Shown here one piece after another: positions 45,469-54,700 of a DNA stretch of 64,000 bases. The first letter of the stretch is position 1, and each line of letters opens with the position of its first letter. Both the position numbers and the translations under genes were made by a program. The stretch covers positions 3,426,501 to 3,490,500 of the forward strand of contig NZ_CP032311.1 of the NCBI RefSeq assembly GCF_004803755.1, in the 5' to 3' direction. The notes under the pieces were generated by a model. It saw only the letters and a program-made list of their open reading frames with translations. It was not told the DNA's origin and searched no databases. The DNA is from Pseudomonas sp. DG56-2. Its GTDB lineage: Bacteria; Pseudomonadota; Gammaproteobacteria; Pseudomonadales; Pseudomonadaceae.

Positions 45469-47289
45469 GCTCATGCCGAGCATTTGCGCTGCCGCCGTAA
45501 CGTTACCGCCGGAGCGCTCCAGCGCCAGACTCACCAACAGTCGCTCGATTTCTTCCAGCGAGGTGCCCAGCACCCGCTCCTGACCGGCAAAGAACGCCTG
45601 CAGACGCGCCAGTTCCGGGGCATCGGCTGCAGCTTCGCCGGGGCGTTCTTGCTCCTCGCTGGCAGCGGGCCGAGGCGCTGCTTCTCGCAAAGCCAGGCGT
45701 CCCTCGGCGGTCAAGCCAATTGCCGAATCAATCAACGGCGCGCCTGCTTCTGCCAGGTGCACTACATCGATCGCTTCACCATCGCTGGCAGCGATCACGC
45801 CGCGCTCCACCAGGTTCTGCAGCTCGCGAATGTTGCCGGGAAAGCGATAGGTCAGCAGCGCGTTGACCAGACGCATACTGAAGCCTGCCAATTGGCGACC
45901 ATGGCGCTGGCTGAAGCGGCGCAGGAAATAGCTCATCAACAACGGAATATCTTCGCGCCGCTCACGAAGCGGCGGTAAATGGATGGGAAAGACGTTCAAA
46001 CGGTAGAACAGGTCCTCACGAAAGCGCCCCGCCTCTACCTCCTGGCGCAGATCGAGGTTGGTCGCGGCAATCACGCGTACATCCACCTGGATCGGCGAGG
46101 TGCCGCCCACACGTTCGATCTCACCTTCCTGCAAGGCACGCAAAATCTTGCTTTGGGCATGCAAGCTCAAGGTACCGATTTCATCGAGGAACAAGGTGCC
46201 GCCGTTGGCCCGCTCGAATCGCCCTGGGCGGGAACGCTCGGCACCGGTAAACGCGCCACGCTCGACGCCAAACAGCTCGGCTTCAATCAGGTTTTCCGGC
46301 AGCGTTGCGCAGTTCAACGCCACCATGGGCGTGTGGTGACGGCGGCTGGCCTGGTGCAAGGTGTGGGCGAACAACTCCTTGCCCACCCCGGATTCACCGG
46401 TCAGCAAGACGGTTGCCTGGGTAGGCGCCACGCGCTGAAGCAACTGGCTGGCAGCCACGAAGCTGGCAGAAATGCCTACCAGTTGCTTGCCATCGCTGGG
46501 CACCTCCAACTCGGCCAGGCGTGTGTCGACCCCCGAGGTATAAGCGCTGCGGCTGAGAAAATCACCCGGATCCAGATAAGCCAGATCAACATCAATGTCT
46601 TCCCACTGTTCGGCAGGCTTACCCACGATACGACAAGCCGGATGGCCCATGGCACGGCATTGCAGTTCGCGAAACACTACCAGGCGCCCCAGCAGCGATG
46701 AGGCGTAGCCGCTGGCATAGCCGATTTCCATCCAACACGCCGGTTCCCCGCCAAGACCATAGGCGGCAATGTGCTCGTCCACCTCCAGGGAGTTGTGCCA
46801 GAGAAACTCGGAGTAGAAATGCCCGACACTGGAATCGATCTCAAAACGCACGACTTCGACATTGACCATGCCTTCGAGCATGTGCAGACGAGGACCGGCG
46901 CTGTAGAGGCTGGCATGATCACCTTCAGGCCATTGCTCGCTGACTTGCGCAGCGTCGCGAGCGCCAGCCTGCCAGCCAATGCGCGTTAACAAGCCACGGG
47001 CCTTGTCCAGGCCCAGGGCGTCGATCAGCTCGCGGCGAATAGCACCAAAGGCCGAGCCTTGCAGCAGCATCATGCGCTGGCCGCACAACCAGATACTGCC
47101 GTCCTGAGGGGCGAAGGCCACAGACTGCGCCAATTGCTCGGCTGATGGCAGACCACTGCTGCCGAACTGGTTGGTGCGGTCGACGATCAGGCGTTTATGG
47201 CGGCCCAGTACCTGTCGGAAAAAATCTTCATCGACGGTGCGGCCAGGCTTGCCAGGTGTTGTAGGAGTCATAGGCAATACCAAAGGCAT
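45433..47289 (-). CDS. Sigma-54-dependent activator, XylR/DmpR class
   Basis: A 618-residue activator. Order: XylR_N sensor domain (about residues 25-125), V4R domain (about 140-205; EIGYASGYASSLLGRLVVFRELQC, then the CRIVGKPAEQW cysteine region), AAA+ domain with Walker A GESGVGKE and the sigma-54 loop GAFTGA, Walker B GGTLFLDEIG, and a Fis-type helix-turn-helix at the end (GGNVTAAAQMLGMSRAQVSYRL). The V4R sensor binds small aromatics directly in DmpR and PoxR. It is divergent from the aldehyde dehydrogenase operon, whose upstream DNA holds a matching binding site and a -24/-12 promoter. The arrangement is that of PcuR of p-cresol degraders (from memory). Confidence 0.92.
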   Translation of the reverse strand: MPLVLPMTPTTPGKPGRTVDEDFFRQVLGRHKRLIVDRTNQFGSSGLPSAEQLAQSVAFAPQDGSIWLCGQRMMLLQGSAFGAIRRELIDALGLDKARGLLTRIGWQAGARDAAQVSEQWPEGDHASLYSAGPRLHMLEGMVNVEVVRFEIDSSVGHFYSEFLWHNSLEVDEHIAAYGLGGEPACWMEIGYASGYASSLLGRLVVFRELQCRAMGHPACRIVGKPAEQWEDIDVDLAYLDPGDFLSRSAYTSGVDTRLAELEVPSDGKQLVGISASFVAASQLLQRVAPTQATVLLTGESGVGKELFAHTLHQASRRHHTPMVALNCATLPENLIEAELFGVERGAFTGAERSRPGRFERANGGTLFLDEIGTLSLHAQSKILRALQEGEIERVGGTSPIQVDVRVIAATNLDLRQEVEAGRFREDLFYRLNVFPIHLPPLRERREDIPLLMSYFLRRFSQRHGRQLAGFSMRLVNALLTYRFPGNIRELQNLVERGVIAASDGEAIDVVHLAEAGAPLIDSAIGLTAEGRLALREAAPRPAASEEQERPGEAAADAPELARLQAFFAGQERVLGTSLEEIERLLVSLALERSGGNVTAAAQMLGMSRAQVSYRLKGS

Positions 47290-47332
47290 TAAGGTGAGTC
47301 TTGCAGTATGCCCCCCGCTTCGGCCGGGTCAA

Positions 47333-47348
47333 TTGGCCGCTCGGCCAA
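47333..47348. promoter_or_regulatory. Upstream activator site for the sigma-54 regulator
   Basis: TTGGCCGCTCGGCCAA is a perfect palindrome of the TTG-N10-CAA form, the same length and outer bases as XylR/DmpR-type sites. It lies about 190 bp upstream of the -24/-12 promoter, the normal distance for an enhancer, and close to the regulator's own start. Apart from this site and the promoter, the 313-bp gap shows nothing else clear. Confidence 0.6.
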
Positions 47349-47540
47349 GGCCGGTGCTAGAGGGCGAAAATGTCCGATAACCGCCCAAATTTTGCGTCAG
47401 ACCGAGTGTGTCGAGCTTTCTGCAGTCGCCGACTTCTCTGCATAAATTTTCGCACTGTCCCCTCTTACCAACTCTGCCGAAAACACCCAAACAATAAGCA
47501 ACCCTCTGTTTTATCTATGTTTTCTCTCTAAAAAACAACA

Positions 47541-47556
47541 TGGCACGATAGTTGTT
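47541..47556 (+). promoter_or_regulatory. Sigma-54 promoter of the aldehyde dehydrogenase-flavocytochrome operon
   Basis: TGGCACGATAGTTGTT: TGGCACG is a perfect -24 element and TTGT a near -12 (GT for GC), with exactly 10 bases between GG and GT. It lies 47 bp before the first gene. The divergent sigma-54 activator is the obvious partner. Confidence 0.75.
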
Positions 47557-47602
47557 ATGGGCTGTTCATCGAAATCATTTCGACACAACAAGAGAGAAAC
47601 CG

Positions 47603-49078
47603 ATGACCCTTACCCGCCCTGCCTACCAGAATCTTCACCTACAGCCGTTGGCCGGAGAATGGCGTGCTGGCAGCGCTGAGCGCTCGCTGACAGTGTCCGA
47701 CCCCTTCACTCAGCAATCACTGCTGCAGATTCCCATGGCCACCCGCGCAGACCTCGATGCCGCCTACTGCTGCGCTCGCCAGGTTCAGTCGGACTGGGCC
47801 GGACAATCGCCGGCCTCACGCAGCAAGGTGATGCTTGAAGCCGTGCGCATTTTCGATGAGCGCCGTGAAGAAATCATCGACTGGATAATCCGCGAATCCG
47901 GCAGCACCCGGATCAAGGCCCAGATCGAGTGGGGCGCTGCCCGCGCCATTACCCAAGAAGCGGCCAGCCTGCCCAGCCGCGTACACGGCCGCATTGTCAG
48001 CTCCAATATTCCCGGCAAGGAAAGCCGTGTGTACCGCAAGCCCTTGGGCGTAATCGGTGTGATCAGCCCGTGGAACTTTCCCCTGCACCTGACAGCCCGC
48101 TCTCTCGCCCCAGCCCTGGCCTTGGGCAATACCGTGGTGGTCAAACCGGCCAGTGATACCCCTGTCAGCGGTGGCCTGCTGTTGGCACGCATCTTCGAGG
48201 AAGCCGGCCTTCCAGCCGGTGCGCTGAGTGTGGTGGTGGGCGCTGGTGCCGACATCGGTGATGCCTTTGTAGAGCACCCGGTGCCTGCCTTCATTTCCTT
48301 TACCGGCTCGACCCAAGTGGGCCGCAACATCGGCCGCATTGCCAGCGGCGGCGAGCACCTCAAGCACCTGGCCTTGGAGTTGGGCGGCAACAGCCCCTTC
48401 GTGGTCCTGGCCGATGCCGACCTGGAACAGGCAGTCAATGCCGCCGTGGTCGGCAAGTTTCTGCACCAGGGTCAGATCTGCATGGCGGTCAACCGCATCA
48501 TCGTCGAACAACCGCTGCTCGAATCCTTTACCCAACGTTTTGTCGAGCGAGTCAAAGCCTTGCCCTACGGCGACCCAAACTTGCCGACGACGGTGATCGG
48601 CCCGGTCATCAACGCCCGGCAGTTGGCCGGCCTTGAGCAAAAGATCAGCACGGCCCTGGCAGAAGGCGCGCAATTGCTGGTCGGAGGTCAGGCCCAGGGC
48701 AACGTGCTGCCACCTCACGTGTTTGCCAACGTCAGTGCCGACATGGACATCGCCCATGAAGAGATCTTTGGCCCGTTGGTAGGTATCCAGGCTGCGCGCG
48801 ATGCCGAGCATGCGCTGGAATTGGCCAATCGCAGCGAGTACGGCCTGTCCAGCGCGGTGTTCAGCGCCAGCCTGGAACGCGGCGTGCAGTTCGCTCAACG
48901 CCTGCAGGTGGGCATGACCCACATCAACGACATTCCGGTCAACGACGAACCCAACGCGCCCTTCGGCGGCGAGAAAAACTCGGGGCTGGGCCGTTTCAAC
49001 GGCGACTGGGCAATCGAGGAGTTCACCACCGACCACTGGATCACCGTGCAACACCAGCCACGCCATTACCCGTTCTGA
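47603..49078 (+). CDS. pchA: Aromatic aldehyde dehydrogenase (4-hydroxybenzaldehyde/vanillin type)
   Basis: A 491-residue NAD(P)-dependent aldehyde dehydrogenase. Motifs: [47 protein letters not shown], and [11 protein letters not shown] with catalytic C293. It belongs with benzaldehyde and vanillin dehydrogenases. It is the first gene of a four-gene run (aldehyde dehydrogenase, cytochrome c, Tat-signal protein, flavoprotein) in the order of the P. putida pchACXF genes, where it oxidises 4-hydroxybenzaldehyde to 4-hydroxybenzoate. The ATG at 47603 has AGAGAGAAA upstream. Vanillin is an alternative substrate. Confidence 0.82.
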   Translation: MTLTRPAYQNLHLQPLAGEWRAGSAERSLTVSDPFTQQSLLQIPMATRADLDAAYCCARQVQSDWAGQSPASRSKVMLEAVRIFDERREEIIDWIIRESGSTRIKAQIEWGAARAITQEAASLPSRVHGRIVSSNIPGKESRVYRKPLGVIGVISPWNFPLHLTARSLAPALALGNTVVVKPASDTPVSGGLLLARIFEEAGLPAGALSVVVGAGADIGDAFVEHPVPAFISFTGSTQVGRNIGRIASGGEHLKHLALELGGNSPFVVLADADLEQAVNAAVVGKFLHQGQICMAVNRIIVEQPLLESFTQRFVERVKALPYGDPNLPTTVIGPVINARQLAGLEQKISTALAEGAQLLVGGQAQGNVLPPHVFANVSADMDIAHEEIFGPLVGIQAARDAEHALELANRSEYGLSSAVFSASLERGVQFAQRLQVGMTHINDIPVNDEPNAPFGGEKNSGLGRFNGDWAIEEFTTDHWITVQHQPRHYPF

Positions 49079-49114
49079 TTGTGCGTTCTGCCCCATAAAA
49101 ATAAGGAGTCTGCC

Positions 49115-49450
49115 ATGTCACTCTTGCCCAACCGTCAGGCTGTGCGACGAAGCGTCACCACCTGCCTTGCCTTGCCTGTGATCCTCCTGGCCACTGCGGC
49201 CGTCGCCGATGGCGACGGCGTATGGAAAGGCGGCGAAAATGTCTACGCCAAAACCTGTGGCCATTGCCATGAAGGTCAGGTCGGCCCGCAGATCAAGGGT
49301 CGCCAATTACCAGCAGCCTATATCACGGCTGTGGTGCGCAACGGCTTTCGCGCCATGCCCGCCTTCCCCGCCTCGTTCATTGACGACCATGCCCTGCAAC
49401 AGGTGGCGGACTACATTTCCCAGGCGCCAGTCACGCCGGCCAAACCCTGA
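49115..49450 (+). CDS. pchC: Cytochrome c subunit of a p-cresol methylhydroxylase-type enzyme
   Basis: A 111-residue periplasmic c-type cytochrome: signal peptide (about residues 1-31), haem motif C48-G-H-C51-H52, and a likely axial methionine M81 (FRAMPAFP). In flavocytochromes of the PCMH and eugenol hydroxylase group this small subunit takes electrons from the flavoprotein. ATAAGGAGT precedes the ATG. It lies 36 bp after the aldehyde dehydrogenase and 10 bp before the next gene. Confidence 0.85.
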   Translation: MSLLPNRQAVRRSVTTCLALPVILLATAAVADGDGVWKGGENVYAKTCGHCHEGQVGPQIKGRQLPAAYITAVVRNGFRAMPAFPASFIDDHALQQVADYISQAPVTPAKP

Positions 49451-49460
49451 GGACACTGTG

Positions 49461-50150
49461 ATGATGAACGTCGAACGTCGCTCACTACTCAAGGGCATGG
49501 CGCTAGGAGGCCTGGCCGGCGTGGCCATGGGTAGCTCAAGCCTGAGCCTGGCCAACAATCTGCTGGGTCGCGCCGGCCCTGCACAGGCCGCCAGCCTGGC
49601 ACTTGTCTGCCCTGCAGTGGCAGGCTCAGCTTTCGTCCAGGGCCTGCAAGCCAGCCCCTCCACGCCGCACATTCAAATCCTGAGCGCAGATCTGAAAGCA
49701 CTGCTGGATGTGCAACAGCGCCTCTCCAGTGCCCAGCCCCAACGGCTGATTGGGCTGCTCGATGATGCCAGCGCCACGCTGATCATCGACCTGGCACGCA
49801 GTGCCGGGGCACGTGTGCAGTGGCTTGGCCAGCACAGCGCCAATGCCAGCCACTCGCGCCACCGCCTGCTCAGCACCGAGGCTGCACACGGCTGCGCCTT
49901 GCAACTGGGGCAACAACTCCATCGTTGCGGCCTCGGCTTCGACCTGCATGAACAGCGCCTGCACAGCCCTGCTCCCACCCTGCAACTGGCGACTTGCGCC
50001 GGCCAAGGCAGCGGCAATGATCAATGGGCGGCCACGCTCGGTTACGCCCTGGCAACCCTGGGCAGCACCGACACCGGCCAGGCACCGTTGAGCGCCAAGC
50101 ATCCCGGTGCACTGACCGGCACTTACGTGTCGTTCTCGATCCACGTCTGA
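49461..50150 (+). CDS. pchX: Tat-signal protein of unknown role (PchX-like)
   Basis: A 229-residue protein with a twin-arginine signal: RRSLLKG (R6, R7) then a hydrophobic run (MALGGLAGVAMG) and an AQA cleavage site near residue 38. The mature part has no recognised domain, two or three cysteines, and histidine-rich stretches (HRCGLGFDLHEQRLH). It sits between the cytochrome and flavoprotein genes, where p-cresol operons carry pchX/pcuX of unknown function. Twin-arginine export would allow it to travel folded, perhaps assisting the FAD-loaded flavoprotein, which has no signal of its own (inference). GAGGA precedes the ATG. Confidence 0.7.
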   Translation: MMNVERRSLLKGMALGGLAGVAMGSSSLSLANNLLGRAGPAQAASLALVCPAVAGSAFVQGLQASPSTPHIQILSADLKALLDVQQRLSSAQPQRLIGLLDDASATLIIDLARSAGARVQWLGQHSANASHSRHRLLSTEAAHGCALQLGQQLHRCGLGFDLHEQRLHSPAPTLQLATCAGQGSGNDQWAATLGYALATLGSTDTGQAPLSAKHPGALTGTYVSFSIHV

Positions 50151-50161
50151 AGGATTCCAAC

Positions 50162-51730
50162 ATGACTCAAGCAACTGCCAAATCCCTGCTGCCTCGTGGC
50201 GTCGATAGCGACCATTTCCAGCAAGCCGTCACCCAGTTCCGCGCCCTGCTGGGTGATGAAAACGTGTTGCTCAAGGACGAGCAACTGATCCCCTATAACA
50301 AGATCATGATGGCCGTGGACAACGCCGAGCACGCGCCTACAGCGGCGCTCACCGCCACGACAGTGGAACAGGTGCAGGGGGTGGTGAAGATTTGCAACCA
50401 GTTCAAGATCCCGATCTGGACCATTTCCACCGGTCGCAACTTCGGTTATGGCTCCGCCGCACCCGGCCAGCGCGGGCAGGTGATCCTGGACCTGAAGAAG
50501 ATGAACAAAATCCTCCACGTCGATCCCGACCTGTGCACGGCACTGGTCGAGCCCGGGGTAACCTACCAACAACTCTACGACTACATCCAGGAACACAAGC
50601 TGCCGCTGATGCTGTCGTTTTCCGCGCCTTCGGCGATTGCCGGACCATTGGGCAATACCATGGACCGTGGTGTGGGCTACACGCCTTACGGCGAACACTT
50701 TCTGATGCAATGCGGGATGGAAGTGGTTCTGGCCAGTGGCGATGTCTATCGCACCGGCATGGGGGGCGTAAAAGGTGACAATGCCTGGCAAGTCTTCAAG
50801 TGGGGCTACGGCCCTACCCTCGACGGAATGTTTACCCAGGCCAACTATGGTATCTGCACCAAGATGGGCTTCTGGCTGATGCCCAAGCCACCAGTGTTCA
50901 AACCGTTTGAAATCAAGTTCGAGAATGAGTCGGACATTGCCGAAATCGTTGAATTCATCCGCCCGCTGCGCATAGCCCAGATCATCCCGAACTCGGTGGT
51001 GATCGCCGGTGTGCTGTGGGAAGCATCCACCTGCAACACTCGCCGCAGTGACTACACCAGCGAGCCCGGTGCGACCTCCGATGCCATCCTCAAGCAGATC
51101 CAGAAGGACAAGAACCTCGGTGCCTGGAACGTCTATGCCGCGCTCTATGGCACCCAGGAACAGGTCGATGTGAACTGGAAAATTGTCAATGGCGCGCTTA
51201 AGCAATTGGGCAAGGGGCGTATTGTCACTGAAGAGCAGGCAGGTGAAACCCAGCCGTTCAAATACCGTGCACAGTTGATGTCCGGAGTACCTAATCTTCA
51301 GGAGTTCGGCCTGTACAACTGGCGTGGTGGTGGTGGTTCGATGTGGTTCGCGCCAGTCAGTCAGGCACGGGGCAGCGAGTGTGACAAACAGCAGGCGCTG
51401 GCGAAGAAGATCCTCAACAAATATGGCCTGGATTATGTCGGCGAATTCATCGTTGGTTGGCGTGACATGCACCACGTCATCGACGTGTTGTACGACCGCA
51501 CCAATACCGAGGAAACCCAGCGCGCCAACGCGTGCTTTGCCGAGCTTCTGGATGTGTTCGAGCAACAGGGTTACGCCGTGTACAGGGTCAATACCGCGTT
51601 CCAGGAACGCGTTGCGCAAAGCTATGGCCCGGTCAAGCGCAAGGTCGAACATGCGATCAAGCGTGCGCTTGATCCGAACAACATCCTGGCACCCGGCAAA
51701 TCGGGAATCGACTTGAACAACCCATTTTGA
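50162..51730 (+). CDS. pchF: Flavoprotein subunit of a p-cresol methylhydroxylase/eugenol hydroxylase-type enzyme
   Basis: A 522-residue FAD enzyme of the vanillyl-alcohol oxidase family: FAD_binding_4 domain (about residues 55-225; TISTGRNFGYGSAAPGQRGQVILDL) and the family C-terminal substrate domain. Y385, in LYNWRGGGGSMWFAP, stands where PCMH has Tyr384, the residue covalently bonded to FAD. It oxidises 4-alkylphenols at the benzylic carbon with water as oxygen source. It lacks a signal peptide, as does PchF. AAGGA precedes the ATG. Whether p-cresol, a longer 4-alkylphenol or eugenol is the substrate cannot be told from sequence. A terminator follows. Confidence 0.88.
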   Translation: MTQATAKSLLPRGVDSDHFQQAVTQFRALLGDENVLLKDEQLIPYNKIMMAVDNAEHAPTAALTATTVEQVQGVVKICNQFKIPIWTISTGRNFGYGSAAPGQRGQVILDLKKMNKILHVDPDLCTALVEPGVTYQQLYDYIQEHKLPLMLSFSAPSAIAGPLGNTMDRGVGYTPYGEHFLMQCGMEVVLASGDVYRTGMGGVKGDNAWQVFKWGYGPTLDGMFTQANYGICTKMGFWLMPKPPVFKPFEIKFENESDIAEIVEFIRPLRIAQIIPNSVVIAGVLWEASTCNTRRSDYTSEPGATSDAILKQIQKDKNLGAWNVYAALYGTQEQVDVNWKIVNGALKQLGKGRIVTEEQAGETQPFKYRAQLMSGVPNLQEFGLYNWRGGGGSMWFAPVSQARGSECDKQQALAKKILNKYGLDYVGEFIVGWRDMHHVIDVLYDRTNTEETQRANACFAELLDVFEQQGYAVYRVNTAFQERVAQSYGPVKRKVEHAIKRALDPNNILAPGKSGIDLNNPF

Positions 51731-51736
51731 GTCCTG

Positions 51737-51763
51737 CCCCGCCAGAAGTGCCTGGCGGGGTTT
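51737..51763 (+). terminator. Rho-independent terminator after the flavoprotein gene
   Basis: CCCCGCCAG (51737-51745), six-base loop, CTGGCGGGG (51752-51760), then TTT. It closes the four-gene operon 6 bp after its stop. Confidence 0.85.
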
Positions 51764-51786
51764 CCCCATAGGCTACATAGCCCCGA

Positions 51787-54700
51787 TCATGTACGACTTG
51801 AGGGGCCGGGGGTCGGTGCTTGAGTGACCGTTTCTGGGGGCTCGCCCGGCAATCCCAAGGCGTCCCGGGTCAAGGTCTTGATAAGCGCAGCTACAGCCAG
51901 ATCCCACTCGGCCTTGAGCTTGTCCTGCGCCGCCTTGTACTGCCCATCAGGCATGCCGCCGCTCGCCGCAGCGTCCATCAGTTCGGTCGACCGCACCTGG
52001 GCAGGTGTATTGACCGTTTCGAAGCGCGAGGCATACGCCCGCCTCAGGTGTTCTACCCAGAAGTCCCGCGTTACCAGGGACCCCGCCAGTTGCTCTGCAC
52101 TTTCTCGCGCAAGTATTTGCTCCCCGCCCAATCGCACCCGCTTGATATCCAGCCCCGCGACCACACGAAAGTTCATGTCGCCTGGCTGTGCTGGCAAATC
52201 TAGCAAGTTGCGCAGTTCCAGACGGTAGGCAAGCCCTACCTCGATTTCATCGGGATTATGACCTGCCGCCTGCCGTGCCTGGATATCCTGCAAAGCGAGT
52301 TGATCCACCTGTTCCAGACGCCACAGTTGCCGTCCCAGACCAATCAGGGCAGCCTGCTCTTGACCTGGCCCGACCTCGCTGCACGCGCGCCATACCAGCA
52401 TGCGCAGTTCCAGCGCGCTCAGGTGCAGCGCTGCACTGTCCTGACAGGTCAATTCCAGGTTTGCCATCAACTCGAACAGTGCTTCACGTAACCCACTGTA
52501 CTGACGCATGGCCTCAAGGAGGGTAAAGACACGCTCGGCCAGGCTCACTCGGTGATGCACAAAATCGGCGGTTTCAAGCAAGCGTTCGAGTAATTCGAAA
52601 AGCGCTGTGGAACCGCTGCAAGCATGCATCTGGTCCCATGTGTCGGCGCGCGCCGTGCGCTCGTCAATACCGATCACCTGCAGCCAGCGCTCACGGACAG
52701 TAGCCAGATTGGACCGGGTACCCTCCAACCAGCCCGCCGCCACATGCCAGCCGTTGGATTGCATGAACGCGCGCAATCGGTGTGCGGCATCGTCCTGCAA
52801 TGGATTCCACTCCAGCAAAATAGTGCTACTGAGCCACTGAGGCAGGCGGTAATACTGCTCAGGCACCTGGGTAATTTGATTGTTGCGCAGGTCCACGATG
52901 CTCAATTCCTGACGAGTGAGCAGATCTGGCGGGAACTCGGTGATGTGGGTGCGCTGCAGGTGTACGCGTTGCAGTCGCAGCATCCTGGCGAGTGAAAACA
53001 CACGGCCCAACGGGTTGGAGGACAGGTTTATGACTTCCAGGCTTTCACAGGTTTCAAGCATCTGTGCCTGCGCTTGATCGAGCGCGATATTGTTATTGGC
53101 GCAGTCCAGTTCGCGCAGCAAGCGAAGTTGCGCCAAGTCTTGCGGCAACCGGGTTAAACGATTGTTGGGTACCTCAAGATGAGTCAACCTGGGAAATGCC
53201 CGAAGAAAACCTTGAGGAATTTCCTCTAGACCCATGTCCCGAAAGGCAAGCTGGCGGACATGCTCGAAGCTGACCGACTCAGGTAGCGTCGGCAGGGTAT
53301 CCACGTTCAATCCCCAGATCAGCAGGCGGTAGCCTTCCAGCTCACCGGTCGCCGAGTGGATTTCAGTGCCCAGCGTGTGCTGCCAGCAACTGATTAAAGC
53401 GCGGCTCAAGCTACCCCGCGGCACCCGCTGCGACGACTGCATGGGAAGGCTTTCACTCCAGCGATGCAGCTCATCCTGCAGCCTTGAAAACTCTCGCTGC
53501 AAACGCAGCACTTCACGCTGTGGATCTTGTCCCGACCGCCTAACTGCCTCAAGCCAACTTTCGATTTGCGCGTCATGAAACGCCGGATATAGCAAACGTA
53601 GCTGGTTATACAAAGCAGCAGGCCGACGTGGCTGGCCAAGGCGGCGACCGGACAAAGGATACCCCAGGCGACCGCCGGCCAATCGCTGGGGTGGACGAAA
53701 CCAGCCGATACGCGCTGGCTGCCCAATCAGTTGCTCGACTTCCTGGCGCTGCATTTTGGCCTGCGCTGCCAGGAGTACGCGCAGGTTGTGATCGAAGGGT
53801 TCACTTAAACGCATGCCGTCGCGGTGGGCATCCTCAAAGCCTGCAGCCATTACACTGAAGAAATCACCCGGTCCGGCCAGTAGCTGGCCTTGTGCATCGA
53901 ATAGTTGAAAGTCCCCGGCATCGTGCAACAGGTCGAGGCACCGGCCTGTGTCCACAGCACCCGTCATCAACAATGCAGGCCTTTGCAATTGACCGTCGAA
54001 CAAGCGCCACCCCATCGTTGCGGGCGCACCCGGCAACCTGCCGCACAATGTCAGGCACACCCGAGCAAGATCCAGCGATTGCGGTGTGTACAGATACAGC
54101 GATTCATACACGCGTGTTACGCGGATTTGCCGCACTGCAGTGCGTGCGGCTTCGGCCATCGCCAGCGGCACACGCCCGCTCTCAAGCAAACGAGCCCTTT
54201 GGCTGACGCTTGCAGCTTCGAGTACAGCGACTGCCGCCGGGGAGTGCAAACTGGGGAAAGCCCGGCGCAACAGCATAGCCCCCTGCGGCTCACGACTCAG
54301 GCTGGCGTCGTAGAGTTGCTGAAACAACAATCGCCGCTGCGCCACGACCACCCGGCCCAGCGCCGGCCCTGACAATTGCGCGGCCTCGGGCAGTACGCTG
54401 ATCGCGGCGCGCACCGTTGGATCATCGACCGTTTGCCCTTGGTTCACCTGAGTAAGTGCGCTGCGGATGCGCTGATCGATGGCAAAGCGTTCGCAGGTAT
54501 CGACGAAACAGGCATCAGGGACGTGGGCATATACATGCAGGGCGCGTAGTTGCTCGTCCGTCATAGCGGTAGTAGTGAGGATTTCTTCGATCTGTTGATC
54601 GGCGAAGTTCCGGTAGAAACTGCCAAGCCGACGAAACATATGATAACGAGCCTCCCACTGGGTAGGTTGTTCGCTCCCCAAGCGCCATGCGCCGGCACCG

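Noticed and set aside
50123..51769. 548-codon open frame on the minus strand
   Set aside because: Antisense of the p-cresol-type flavoprotein gene, no recognisable protein features.
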